From assembly GCA_002081555.1 (NCBI GenBank), contig KV921070.1, forward strand, positions 1-32,927: a stretch of 32,927 bases of DNA, written 5' to 3'. Within the stretch, counting starts at the first letter, position 1, and every line of letters starts with the position of its first letter. Positions 19,197 to 29,834 of this stretch are shown here, in pieces. Origin of the DNA: Protostelium mycophagum. Its lineage: Eukaryota > Evosea > Variosea > Protosteliida > Protosteliaceae. The notes below the pieces were generated by a model. It was not told the origin of the DNA and ran no database searches. It saw only the letters and a program-made list of their open reading frames with translations. The position numbers were made by a program, and so were the translations under genes.

Positions 19197-20395
19197 TCAG
19201 AAACCGCTCCAGATCATTCCACGATTTTTCCTTCTTGTGTGGGGTGGTGTTCTGTGATTCGTCATTATGACGTCACAGCCTTTCAAACTCTCACGCACCT
19301 CTCTCTGTATCCATCTCGTCTGTCGACCGTGGCCATTGTCGACAGCCTCTCCGATCGCTTGGTAAGTGAAATCCAAAAAGCAGAAGCGGTCCTCTCTATC
19401 AATTTCGCCTGTACAGGGGATGTGCCAACCCGCTGGAAGTGTCCATAAATTCTTGGAATTTTCTTCAGGCGTGACTTGTACGATGTTGTCGGGAGCGTAC
19501 GCTTGGGGTTTATACGAGTGAGGGGTGGGAGGGGTTTCAATTTGGGGGGGAGGGGAGGGGGTGAGGGTGGTGACATGACTTGTAATGAAATTTCTGGCGG
19601 TGCTTATCCACTCTGTCAAATTGATGTCGGAGGGAGTCTCTAGGTCTGAAAGTCGCGTCCAAGCGCGGGTCTGTACACGGTATTCTATGAACTGCCATTC
19701 ATCTTGTTGGCCAAAGAGCCAACTGACACGTCTGTTGATGCGCACTCCATCGTTGCCTTTTGCATAGAAGAATCTGAACAAGTCAGATGAGATCTTGTGA
19801 CATTCAATATCGGTACCTTCGCATCAACATCGTGCCCTCCACTTGCTTTGCGCCCTGACTGGGTTTCCACAGTAACCCATCTGAAGCTCCTGAGGGCAGG
19901 AACTGGCCTTTATAAACGTAAAAGAAGATCTTGTCACCCTTCGACGTCAGATCGGCTGAAAAAGATCAACATGACATTCCAAGAAAATGGAGATGGATTG
20001 ATCGCTCACCTGGTAACAACTGCTTTGTGTTCTTAAATAGCGACGAGGCTTGAGGATTCTGGGCCACCATGTTGAGACATGCCTGCACAAATCTGTGTGA
20101 GATCAGCCAGAGCTCCCTCTAAAATATGACGCACATTAACCAGCCGTTAGGATCCCAAGAGACATCGCCACCAGGGGCTGTCACTCCTAATCCTTGAGCC
20201 ATGCTCGTCATGTTGCTTGAATCATCGATTGTCTTTCTCTTCTTTGAGTTTAAAGTCACCTACAACGAGTCAGTCAGATGTGCTCACGACGTCGATGAGC
20301 TCGTTCAATCCCATCTCAAACCTTCGCACCTGCGCAGGAAGTACTTTGAGTGTGCCTTGGACCTCAAATGGTCTTTCGATTGGAAGTAGAGTCAT
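19197..20395 (-). CDS. Putative nuclear (DNA-binding?) protein, about 330 aa
   Basis: Exon 1 starts at ATG 20395 (MTLLPIERPFEV). Exon 2, entered through the acceptor CGTTGTAG, carries a basic NLS-like NSKKRKTIDD. The central region reads SKGDKIFFYVYKGQFLP, DGLLWKPSQG, MRRFFYAKGNDGVRINRRVS, WLFGQQDEWQFIEYR. Its W-K...RR-FYA...RR-W...Y layout recalls DNA-binding modules of the CG-1/NAC/WRKY-GCM1 type, but I cannot confirm any of them. A proline-rich linker (TPSPPPQIETPPTPHSYKP) leads to a C-terminal WTLPAGWHIPCTGEIDREDR block and a basic tail. The overall make-up (NLS, basic globular core, Pro-rich linker) suggests a transcription regulator (inference). The last exon is long and intronless. Confidence 0.6.
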
Positions 20396-20586
20396 GTTGA
20401 TGCTTTGTCTGCTCGATTTCTGGTGTCGAACTGTTCGAGAGTGAAATCCTCCTTTCTCCCGGTCAGTGCCGGTTAATTAAATATTACCCGAGTTGACCGT
20501 GGCGGACCGACGTAACTTCTCGACATTTTTGGTAGTCCAAACCACCACAAATACGCTCGGTAGTGGACGCATAATTTGACGTTACA

Positions 20587-20812
20587 CATGCCAGAATCTG
20601 CAGCACAATCCCTCAACCCACTTGAGTTAGTACGATTTTCTGACAATTTGTTACGAGCAATCATATATCGGATATTTGTAATTCTCCGAGTTTATTTGAA
20701 TCTCCCAGGACATCGATCTGCACGCGCCTTTTCTTTCAACGAATACAAATTTGACCTTGCCTTCGCTGGAATGTCTGGTGCCTCAGCGATTGTCGAGATC
20801 CTTCCTAAATAA
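20587..20812 (+). CDS. Hypothetical small protein, 75 aa (weak)
   Basis: A single uninterrupted frame begins with ATG (MPESAAQSLNPLELVRFSD). It includes a hydrophobic helix (AIIYRIFVILRVYLNL) and ends AGMSGASAIVEILPK. It lies 190 bp from the divergent start of the nuclear-protein gene. No motif, signal peptide or splice support; an opposing minus-strand frame covers part of it. It may be chance. Confidence 0.28.
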
Positions 20813-21505
20813 CCGGCGGAAACCACGGGTAAATGAAACTATATCGTGACACCAACAATCAGTTTACGAATTTTCGGTCGTGTTCGCCGAGGATGCTTGT
20901 GGTCTGAGAATGAAATTCGCCATCTTACACTTGATGAATGTTGTTCTAAACCTGCTGTACAAGTACACACTCATTGTGGAAGCTGCAGGGAGAGGGCCCC
21001 CAGGGCGGTTCCGAAATCTCCCAGCGTGACCCGCACCCCAACAGCTCAAACTTAAATCAAAGGGGGCGGAGAATAGGGTATTAGGTGGGTTGTAATATAA
21101 TAAAGATTAGGATTATCATAAAAAGTCTAATCCCTATTCGACCAAAGGAAGACGTGCGTTACTATATATAGATCTGTTTTTTATGATATTAATATGCAGT
21201 TTTATTTTTGAATTGATTATCGTTTCTATCATTCGTACATATTACGGTAGAAAACGCGGCAATTAACGTGAGTATTACCGAGAACTAATCATCCTACCAA
21301 ACCTGCCACTTCGAAAATTATGAGAGTTTAACAAGTCCTCAGATATCATGGCAGAAATATTATGGTGATCAATACTTAAGAGGGTCCAACAAACATACTG
21401 TGCGGTGTTCTGAGAGGCAACTGGAGATAAAGGTGTTTTAGAAACGCGTTCAACTTTGCAGTAAAGTGAATCCGCCAGACAGCATTAGTGCAAAGTTCAA
21501 ATAAT
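20813..21505. other. Intergenic, ending in contig-overlap sequence
   Basis: From 20970 onward this is the same sequence as 21883-22418, so only one copy exists biologically. It is AT-rich with short frames on both strands and no recognised gene. Words GAATAGGG (21072 on) and CCCTATTC (21133 on) form a loose inverted pair. It would lie downstream of the ceramidase stop. Confidence 0.45.
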
Positions 21506-21782
21506 TTATTCTGATTTGAGTGGAATCCTCTTCTCGTTTTTAACCCTGACCGCTCGCGGTAGCATACCACCCAGCCATTCCACGTCGAAATTCTCGTGGT
21601 CTTCACAAAGCAGGAGGTTGACCATATTTCCCGCCACAGACATCATGTAGCAGCCAGCTCCAGTTCCTTTTAATTTCAATTTTCAAATTTCAAGAACATC
21701 ATTTCCCGCCAAAATCTGATGATGAGAAGTATGAGTACCTAAGTGCCACCATCCATGAAATTGAAGCAAAAATCCAAAAGGT
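20970..21782. repeat. Contig-end overlap, copy 1 (assembly duplicate)
   Basis: These 813 bp reappear without a visible difference at 21883-22695, exactly 913 bp further on, with a run of 100 N between. The end of copy 1 abuts the gap and the start of copy 2 abuts it from the other side, which is the mark of two overlapping contigs that were scaffolded but not merged. It includes a duplicate of the ceramidase 3' end (stop at 21506-21508). Confidence 0.93.
21506..21782 (-). pseudogene. Duplicate 3' fragment of the ceramidase gene (assembly artefact)
   Basis: The last two exons of the alkaline ceramidase gene appear here a second time, truncated by the N gap within the exon that encodes the HGWWH motif. 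It is not a biological pseudogene but part of the unmerged contig overlap. Confidence 0.9.
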
Positions 21783-21882
21783 NNNNNNNNNNNNNNNNNN
21801 NNNNNNNNNNNNNNNNNNNNNNNNNNNNNNNNNNNNNNNNNNNNNNNNNNNNNNNNNNNNNNNNNNNNNNNNNNNNNNNNNN
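21783..21882. other. 100-N scaffold gap
   Basis: Exactly 100 undetermined bases, the conventional size for a gap of unknown length. Since the flanks are the same sequence, the true gap is probably a negative one (an overlap). Confidence 0.98.
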
Positions 21883-22695
21883 CTCATTGTGGAAGCTGCA
21901 GGGAGAGGGCCCCCAGGGCGGTTCCGAAATCTCCCAGCGTGACCCGCACCCCAACAGCTCAAACTTAAATCAAAGGGGGCGGAGAATAGGGTATTAGGTG
22001 GGTTGTAATATAATAAAGATTAGGATTATCATAAAAAGTCTAATCCCTATTCGACCAAAGGAAGACGTGCGTTACTATATATAGATCTGTTTTTTATGAT
22101 ATTAATATGCAGTTTTATTTTTGAATTGATTATCGTTTCTATCATTCGTACATATTACGGTAGAAAACGCGGCAATTAACGTGAGTATTACCGAGAACTA
22201 ATCATCCTACCAAACCTGCCACTTCGAAAATTATGAGAGTTTAACAAGTCCTCAGATATCATGGCAGAAATATTATGGTGATCAATACTTAAGAGGGTCC
22301 AACAAACATACTGTGCGGTGTTCTGAGAGGCAACTGGAGATAAAGGTGTTTTAGAAACGCGTTCAACTTTGCAGTAAAGTGAATCCGCCAGACAGCATTA
22401 GTGCAAAGTTCAAATAATTTATTCTGATTTGAGTGGAATCCTCTTCTCGTTTTTAACCCTGACCGCTCGCGGTAGCATACCACCCAGCCATTCCACGTCG
22501 AAATTCTCGTGGTCTTCACAAAGCAGGAGGTTGACCATATTTCCCGCCACAGACATCATGTAGCAGCCAGCTCCAGTTCCTTTTAATTTCAATTTTCAAA
22601 TTTCAAGAACATCATTTCCCGCCAAAATCTGATGATGAGAAGTATGAGTACCTAAGTGCCACCATCCATGAAATTGAAGCAAAAATCCAAAAGGT
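21883..22695. repeat. Contig-end overlap, copy 2
   Basis: Second copy of the 813-bp overlap. This copy continues into the rest of the ceramidase gene and should be taken as the true one. Confidence 0.93.
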
Positions 22696-23704
22696 CCAAT
22701 CGCTTGTCTTGCCGCGATGAGGTGTTCGCAAAAGTTGTTGTCGATAAGCCAGCAAGCAAAACCGACATTCATCATGATGGCGCCAAAGACGTTGAGACGG
22801 AGGGATGTCCTTCTTTTGGCTCGTAAACTCAGGTCTGGAGTGTCTGCTGGGATGATCTGTTCGCATCATCAGAAAGTGTAAGATTAAAGACGATCAAATA
22901 TTCTACGTCATTGTGAGCTGGTTCTTGTGTTGTTTTGGTGTTCCTCAATGCTGTGATATCCACGGCTTTGCCGTAGCTCCGAGCACAAACTGTAAACGTG
23001 ACGCATCTTGTGATGTCTGGGGTCTGTGAACGACTTACCTTCTTGAATATATATATCCCTCTGAAGAACGCAGCCCATGCCATGATGCCAAACACAGTCT
23101 GGTGCAGTTCGGCGATGCCGGTGATCAGATATGCAAGGATGACAGATAGAGTCAGACAGCCGATGATTGCTCCCCAAAAGAAGGAGTTTTTTCGTTTCTT
23201 TTCTGGTTGAGAGGATGGACATGTCTCGAGTTCAACATAGAGACCAGTTGCCACAGCCTGTCAAAGTCAATGGTAATCAACTTACAAATAAGATGTAACA
23301 TACAAGCAACATTGGTATTTCATCGCCTAACACTTGCCACTCCCAGTGAAGCGTCATATGAACTGCCACAATCAGCTCGATCAAAGACACTGATAATGAC
23401 TCACACATCCAACTGCCCACAGCAACACTACAGACTGTCAGCCAACACAGAAGGAGGCGTTTAGGCAGTTTGTCCCGTATGATCGCCAAGATGGGAGCGA
23501 GGCACACAATCGCCCAAGCGTTGGTCAGGGTATTGATGAATTCTGCAAAGTAAGGACTGACCACATAGTCCTCTTCACACCAGTTCAGTGTTGACGTTCT
23601 ACATATCATTAATCAGTGATATCACATGAACTTTGATCTTACGGTGGTCCCCATATGCCAGTCTCAAAGACAGTCGGTCTTGGTCCAAAGTATTGTGTTT
23701 CCAT
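22419..23704 (-). CDS. Alkaline ceramidase (ACER/YPC1 family), about 305 aa
   Basis: Six exons from ATG 23704. The N-terminus ends in GIWGPPTSTLNWCEEDY, the diagnostic entry of the family, followed by VSPYFAEFINTLTNAWAI. Family metal-site and catalytic elements are in place: GSWIHMTLHWEWQVLGDE carries the Ser, His and Asp, and FHGWWHLGTGAGCY carries the HxxxH pair. About seven membrane segments are spread between them (for example IIGCLTLSVILAYLITGIAEL and FGAIMMNVGFACWLI). In known members, the enzyme hydrolyses ceramide to sphingoid base and fatty acid in ER or Golgi membranes, using zinc. The tail ENFDVEWLGGMLPRAV is cytosolic-like. One intron is only 28 nt; another is about 168 nt. The 3' end appears twice in the window because of the contig overlap. 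Confidence 0.9.
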
Positions 23705-24197
23705 GTGCTCCTCTTGTGGCTTCTCTTTCCGCCGAACGATCAAAACGCAAAACGTAAGAAGTGGAAATTCCGGAGAATCGGAGAAATTCTTTATTACACG
23801 TTTCTTTGAGGCGGGTTTTCGCTATTAATAGCAAACATCGCTGTAGAATCTGACCAAACCCAGCAATACACGACCACTCTGCAATAGTTTGGTGAGCATG
23901 CTTTGTGAAGACAACACCTTTGGTGTGTCACAGAACGAAAATATTTCATCCCCGACATTTTTGTTTCCATACCAACAATGATCGGGGTTTAGGTGGTAGT
24001 GCCCAATCTTTTTTGACGGACAGTACTCGTTTACGTCTTCTTGAAATAGCCGTTAAGAGACTTGATCAACCTCGTCCCCATCGTATAGCTTCAACACATC
24101 AGAAAGCTCGTACCTAAATTTGCAAACTAAAATTCTGCAGCTGACCAAAACAGTACAACAATCACTTCGGAGGAAATAGCCACCAAAGCCAAATCCA
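23705..24197. other. Divergent promoter region, 493 bp
   Basis: Head-to-head spacer between the ceramidase gene (-) and the R3H/2H gene (+). It contains a small inverted repeat ACACC-TTT-GGTGT (23914-23926). Open frames here are short and without motifs. No RNA gene was recognised. Confidence 0.45.
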
Positions 24198-25743
24198 ATG
24201 GCTGATTCGAAAAAAAGAGTCGAGTTTCTAGTTGCAGAGTTTGACAAATTTGAATCCTCTGTGATTAAGGTGCATGTTACCGCCAACTTGGTCAGTCTTT
24301 GTACAATGATTTTATTTCGGAATTCCTGACTGAGAAACCGTTCCAACTCCGTTTTCGGCGAACCCTTCCGCATCGACAATCATCCTGCACAATCAACATG
24401 GGAAAGAGAGAGAAGGCAGAAGAGAACAAAGTGGAACACCAAGTGTTAAGGCGACCTCTCAAAAAGACAGCCACGACAGAGATCGTCGTGTCCAAGGAGG
24501 AAATGTAATCAATATTGACCTGTGATTGTTTCTGATTGAAGATAGAATCAAGAGTGAGGGACCTGCTGAACCTTCACATGCAGAAGGCAAAGAGGTGTAT
24601 AAAGTGATGAAAGAATTTGTGGAAGATCCACAGAGGACACGCCATGAATTCCCCTCTACGATGACCTCCTCCGCGAGGAAGTTGGCACACATAATGGCCG
24701 AAGATTTCGGTTTGGTATGTTGATCTTCTCATCGATATCACACAAATGATCTGAGGATCCGCAGGAACATTATAGCAGAGGAAGCAAAGTCAGAATCTTC
24801 GCCATTGAGAAGAGGGCACACAAAAAAGAAGGTCAAGCTTTTCTATTGTTTTATTATTGGCAAAACAGTCTAATGGATTGATACAATGTCTATACTTTGA
24901 GTCATGAGTTATGACTTGACAAAATGGTTCACTGTTGATGTACAGTACATTCTGACCCCTAACAGATGAATGGCAGTGGTTCGTCAGTTACGTCGGATTA
25001 TTTGGACCACTTGTAGATAGCGCAGCAGTAGATGTTGCCATGGGTATCGTGCCTAAATCCGCTGTTGCACACAAGTAATTTTTATTTTTGAGAATTTTAT
25101 TTTTGAAATATTTTTTTAAATAATTTTTATAATGAATAAAAAACTTGTGTGAAAGATATTTTTATATCATATGATGACGTCATACAGGGTAAAGAGGGAT
25201 GGTCCTATCAATCACATTACTTTTCTCGGCCCTGGCGAGCCGCAGAAATTGATTTCAGAGATCTCAGATCTCGAGGCCAAACTCCGAAACTCCGGCTGTC
25301 TCCAAGATGACGTGTCCAAAATGGAAGAAAAAGAGAGACTATTACATATGATATCATCGGTAGTTGTAGATGATTGGAAGGACATGGGGATTGGGATGAT
25401 TGAGTTGTCTGAAGCAAAGGTGATTTTTCGAGATTTTAAAATCAGCTTTTTTGCACAAATATTTTAATACTATAATAATAATATTTTGTAGGTGTGGTTC
25501 AAAGTGATCGAATGGCCCAGTGGGACCAGATTCCGGGAAATTGCCGGACTTCCCAAGAAAGATTTCCACATCACCGTGGGGTACACACATTACGATATTC
25601 ACGAGAGACCGAAAGACATAACTACGCTTGTCCCTCAATCAACCCCTTCAGAAGTGACAGAAATATCAGTGGTGTCAGAAGTGACAGGGATGTCAGAGGT
25701 GACAGAAGTGTCAGAAGTTCCAAAGGAAGAATCGCATGAATAA
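24198..25743 (+). CDS. R3H domain fused to a 2H-phosphodiesterase-like domain
   Basis: Seven exons from ATG 24198. The N-terminal part (KRVEFLVAEFDKFE, then KPFQLRFRRTLPHR) leads to an R3H domain: FPSTMTSSARKLAHIMAEDF, GLEHYSRGSKVRIFAIEKR. R3H domains bind single-stranded nucleic acid. After a linker (EWQWFVSYVGLFGPLVDSA) comes a second domain with two HxT motifs, NHITFLGP and DFHITVGYTHYDIHERPKD, about 130 residues apart. This is the hallmark of 2H phosphoesterases, which act on cyclic or 2',3'-type phosphodiester ends of RNA or nucleotides; the second block resembles fungal and protist RNA-repair-like 2H proteins. The tail repeats a SEVTE-like motif. Together this suggests a nucleic-acid end-processing enzyme (inference). 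The first intron is just 26 nt. Confidence 0.78.
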
Positions 25744-25809
25744 AAGTTCAATTTTCTTGATGAGAAGGACTAGACATTCTTGTCGTAAGATCGATTATGT
25801 GGTGACCTC

Positions 25810-25820
25810 TATATATATTT
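25810..25820 (+). promoter_or_regulatory. TATA-like box
   Basis: TATATATATTT lies 62-72 bp before the ATG at 25882 and is the best core-promoter signal for that tiny ORF. Confidence 0.35.
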
Positions 25821-25881
25821 TTCTCCAACATGTGAGTCCAATGTACTGATTTCAATCTGAAAAATTCTAAGACGATGTTCA

Positions 25882-26019
25882 ATGGGGTTTGCACGTGGTG
25901 ATGCTCGCAATGGGCGAGGACCAATGGACAATAGCATGAGAGAGGCTCCCGTCTATGGCGTTCGCAGCCTTTTGGAAGACGAAAAAGATTACTTTGATAA
26001 GAAGACTCTCACTTTTTGA
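25882..26019 (+). CDS. Hypothetical 45-aa protein
   Basis: A short frame, MGFARGDARNGRGPMDNSM, continuing REAPVYGVRSLLEDEKDYFD and ending KKTLTF, lies after a TATA-like box. It is charged and soluble, with a Gly/Arg/Asn-rich start and an acidic helix. A competing upstream ATG at 25875 opens only an eight-codon frame. No family recognised. It lies between the R3H/2H gene and the oxidoreductase gene, all on the same strand. Confidence 0.4.
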   Translation: MGFARGDARNGRGPMDNSMREAPVYGVRSLLEDEKDYFDKKTLTF

Positions 26020-26109
26020 TTCGTTTTTATTTAATAGTGACAGCCTTTTTTGTCAAAACGTACCGTTGTAGATTGTCAATATATTATTTCCGTGAGAACA
26101 CAACACAGC

Positions 26110-27886
26110 ATGACAGAGAACACTCAATCACCAGGACTCATTTCCAGGATATGGGGATCATTCTCAGCAACTGAAATCCCCAAGACAGAAGTGAACATCT
26201 GATCATTTTCCATGAAATTTTGCTGAGCTTCACAGAAACCCATTCGCTTTGGAATCTTGGGAGCAGCAAATATCGCACCAAATGCTCTCATCAAACCAGG
26301 TGAGCTGTTCAACTGACTTTGACTCTGATGCTTTGTAGCTGCTGGTATGTCTGATGTCATCATCGCCTCTGTCGCTGCAAGAGACCCAGTCAAAGCGCAG
26401 GTGACGTCATTATGTCTTCTGAAAATACATCTGACGATCAAAGATCTTCGCCAGAAAGCACAAGATTGGACATTTTCACACCGATTATCAATCTCTGATC
26501 GATGATCCTGAGATTGATTGCATTTACAACCCACTCCCCAACGGGCTCCATTATGAGTGGACTAAGAAGGCTTTAGAGGGTGAATTTGAGAGTGTGAAGT
26601 TTGAATGATTGATGTCTGAACAGCTGGGAAACATGTTCTCCTGGAAAAGCCATGCACTTCCAATGCGAAGCAGGTGAGGAGTTCTTTAATCATTTCTTTG
26701 TTCATACCCAAGCCTCAAGATCAAATGATGATGTCTTGGCGCCAGTATTGTACTGAAGTTTTTGGCGGCAAAGCCGCGAATTAATTATAAAGATTCTAGA
26801 AAATCTTCCATAATATCAAAGATGTATCTTTTCATCTTTCAACAAAATTCCGACGAAATTTCAGGCTGAAGAGCTCTTCGCCCTCGCCAAGTCTAAAAAT
26901 TTGAAACTGCTTGAAGCTTTCCACTACAGACACCACCCCGCTGTAGAGAGAGCTCTACAATACGTCAGAGATGGTGAAGTCGGTGATGTACAGGTGGAAT
27001 TTCGTGGAAATTTCGCGGTGACTGAGTGACATAGCACGTGCGTGTCAACATGACATTTCCGAAGATCTTCGGAAATGATGACATCAGATTTCAATACCAT
27101 CTCGCAGGGGGTGGGTTTTATTCTTTTATGACTCATGATATTCTCCTGAACTATGTGTATTTGCGAATACATTTTTGTAGATTTCCAAAAATGAAATACA
27201 GCAGGGTCCTTTATGGATGGAGGATGTTACGTCAGCCACATCGGACGTCTATTTATAGGTGCTGAGCCATCGAGCGTCATCGATGCCGCCGCAAAGCTCA
27301 TCAAGGTGAAAATCATCGATGTTTCAAAGAAATGTAACTGATAATACACAGCCAAAGGTGGATATAGAGATGGACGCCTTCCTGGATTGTGCGGGAAAGA
27401 AGTTGGAGGTGCAGGCATCCTTCAACAAGTCTTGGTTTTCTGTCCAAACTCTCGTGCCTCAGGTGAAAATTCAATGAAATTTCATATTACATCCGATCCC
27501 ATCAAGAGTTTTTACGAAGAAAATTTCTCGAATTTTCTGAAGGAGGGTTGTAGTTGGTGGTGAAGGGAACTGAGGGAGAGTTGACCTTCTCAAACTGGAT
27601 AATGCCAAGCTTTTGGCACAGCATCACCATCAAAAAGAAAGACGGTACAACAAAAACTTATAAGGTGATTAATACATCAAACAAATATACAAATGGGATG
27701 TTGTACAAATGAACCATACAGGCATATGAGCAAGGATGGACCACTTACAGATACCAACTGGAGAATTTCGTCAAGGCGATTCGAGGCCAGCAACCCAGCA
27801 CTTGGATCACAAGCGAAGACTCCATCAACAACATGAAGATGATCGACTCGGTCTATGAGAAGTCAGGACTTGGAAAAAGAGTCTAA
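26110..27886 (+). CDS. Gfo/Idh/MocA oxidoreductase (dihydrodiol dehydrogenase / D-xylose dehydrogenase-like), about 361 aa
   Basis: Eleven exons with introns mostly 35-100 nt join into one full-length protein. The NAD(P)-binding start is RFGILGAANIAPNALIKP, then IASVAARDP. The family EKP lysine is in HVLLEKPCTSNAKQAEE. Then come KLLEAFHYRHHPAVERA, the substrate-domain block DIRFQYHLAGGSFMDGGCYV, and a C-terminal sheet domain (VKGTEGELTFSNWIMPSFWH) ending in helix YQLENFVKAIRGQQP. This matches trans-1,2-dihydrobenzene-1,2-diol dehydrogenase and related NADP-dependent D-xylose dehydrogenases in size and order; the exact sugar or diol substrate cannot be told. All key residues that I can see are present. 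Start at ATG 26110 (MTENTQSPGLISR); a CGTTGTAG at 26064-26071 may be the acceptor of a leader intron. Confidence 0.9.
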
Positions 27887-27958
27887 AGTGAAGAATAAAC
27901 GATTCGCATCACTGCACAGACACATGCGGGCAGTATCACGATCTACAACGAGGCAGAC

Positions 27959-27993
27959 CTTGACATGTTTTTCTTGACATGTTTTTCTTGACA
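27959..27993. repeat. 14-bp tandem repeat, 2.5 copies
   Basis: CTTGACATGTTTTT occurs twice directly and is followed by CTTGACA, in the 158-bp spacer between the oxidoreductase and the Zn2Cys6 genes, 50-90 bp before the latter's ATG. Confidence 0.9.
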
Positions 27994-28044
27994 CTTGTGC
28001 CGATCAAAATTTCCGCCATTCTCATCGAGATTCATTACTTAGAG

Positions 28045-29277
28045 ATGAATTTGAGTGCCTGCAATAACTGCAAACGGTCACATCTATCCTGTGATCCTGG
28101 TGCGTAATGTTGGATCTTCATTGGTCTCAATCAAGCAAGGACGGCCATGTCAGACTTGTATCAAAAAGAAAATCCCAGACTCTTGTTGCTCGGTGCAGAA
28201 GAAACGACAGAGAAAAACAACTGCTGATTCAGTTCAAAAGCAGCATAAGACAGTTGGGGGTATTTGGTTTGGCACATCATTGAAAACGCCAGATTCTCAC
28301 AGCCGATCCAGAATCAATTTCCAATCATGAAGTGGATCCAGTTTCAATGGGATTTGATGTTCAGGATGAACCAATTGATCTTGATCACATGAGAGAGATT
28401 TCTGATAATGCGTTGGCAGAGCTGGATGTCTTATTGGCCAATTTTACCGGCGAAGTGGCAGAGGATTTTCCAGACAGCCTCTTAAGCATGAACAATCCAG
28501 AGACAGGTTAGCACGGCTCTTCAAGAACAACCGGATTGAACGATTTTAGATTCTAATGCAGGATTGGAGATCTACTGTGAAACTAATGAGGTGGAGCAAG
28601 GTTACATCCGGGATGTATTGCGTTACTCAATATCCAGGTATAAATTCTTCTCATTACACTTGGCATTATAATGATGAACAATGTTCAGAGGATGGCTGGA
28701 TAGTCACCATGATTTTGAAATACAAAAATGCGTCGCTAGAGTTGTGCAGCAGAAGAAAAATATAGTCAATTTCATCAATGTACAACAGAGAGAGTTGTTG
28801 CAAAAAGAGGCGAGGGAGTCCATAAACGTAAGTGCCATATTGACATGTCGTGTCATCCTGACATATGTCAGATGCACAAAGAAATGTCAAGCAAGGCGAA
28901 GTTGCCCACTTTTGTTTGTGGTGCTTACGGGGTTATCGAACACGTAAATGACGCATTCTTAGAACTGACCGGATTTTCCGAGAAACTTCCGAACCACCCA
29001 AGAAGACATCTCCTATTTGACATGCTGTACATTGGAGACATTAATGATCCAATCATCAGAGTGCGCATCATCATTTCAAATGATCACGAATGAAATTCCG
29101 CAGGGATTTCGAAAAGATCTGTTTTTTCCAATCAATGATTGCATATTGCCTATATGGGTAGAATTTTTTGCATTTTTCCACGAGATTACTGATGAAAATG
29201 TTAGTTGCGGATATGGAAAGACAATAAAAACATTGCCAATTTCACAAGAATTAACCCGAATAATCATCAAGAACTAG
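28045..29277 (+). CDS. Zn2Cys6 binuclear-cluster transcription factor with PAS-like domain
   Basis: Residues 6-34 spell a complete Zn2Cys6 cluster: ACNNCKRSHLSCDPG, then RPCQTCIKKKIPDSC, with spacing C2C6C5C2C8C; the first intron splits the cluster between its third and fourth Cys. A basic linker follows (KKRQRKTT). Next is a long acidic region with DEPIDLDHMREISDNALAEL, which could activate transcription. A helical segment (VVQQKKNIVNFINVQQRELL) precedes a PAS-like sensor block, PTFVCGAYGVIEHVNDAFLE, LTGFSEKL. This order (cluster, acidic linker, PAS) is that of fungal ERT1/RDS2-type regulators of carbon metabolism. In the cell it should bind CGG-type half-sites as a nuclear regulator (family knowledge). 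The final exon (RKDLFFPINDCILPIWVEFF onward) is less secure. Confidence 0.82.
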
Positions 29278-29834
29278 AATATTACGCTGAAGGCGAGTTA
29301 TTTTTCGATTTAATATGCACTAATATGGATTAATATATTTTCTCTTGCTTTTTGTGGTGATCTGATAAAGCAGCCACAAGTAGATCTACAACGTTGAAAT
29401 TGTACCAGGAACCTTGGCTGTACAGATCTCAAAGGACCGCATGGGCATGGTCACGGGGATTTATTGTACTTTCACGTTAAGTCCTGCCATCTTGAGATCT
29501 AGGGGAACGAGCTACTACCTGCCCACATGATTACATTATTTCGGCCTAGAGCAAAGGACTCTTGGCACCTTTTGTTGAAGCTTCTCATCAATAAATATAA
29601 CAAGAAGACTTTCGTACTTGTCCGCGGGAATCAACGTTCCTCAGAGTAATCACGGTAAGAAACGTGATAGTCTTACCTACTTACCGAAGTTGTGCGTTTT
29701 CTGATTAGAAGATTAGATTTAGATCCGAGGGAATGCCATCTGTGGAGTCTCGGTAGAGCTGAAGAGGCTTTATATATTCCCCAGAGATTCCTTCTTCATT
29801 TTCTGCTGGGCACCAGCCGGACACGGGTCTGAGC
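29278..29834. other. Intergenic region, 557 bp
   Basis: Between two plus-strand genes. Apart from the TATA-like box near 29770, I see only short frames, including a minus-strand ATG frame of about 10 codons that could be spliced to another short frame but lacks support. No tRNA-like B box or rRNA piece was recognised. Confidence 0.45.
29769..29778 (+). promoter_or_regulatory. TATA-like box of the secreted-protein gene
   Basis: TTTATATATT lies 57-66 bp before the ATG at 29835, similar in distance to the other TATA-like boxes in the window. Confidence 0.45.

Noticed and set aside
21376-22519. Two identical genes or a tandem gene duplication around the N gap
   Set aside because: The identity runs exactly to both gap edges, which fits an unmerged assembly overlap and not a biological duplication.
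22419-23704. Sphingolipid gene cluster with the SDR gene as 3-ketosphinganine reductase
   Set aside because: The SDR at 16803-18412 lacks the catalytic Tyr and fits DUF1776 better than KDSR/TSC10, and other genes lie between.
26124-26534. Minus-strand 136-codon frame
   Set aside because: It is antisense to the first exons of the Gfo/Idh/MocA oxidoreductase, whose Rossmann motifs are unmistakable.
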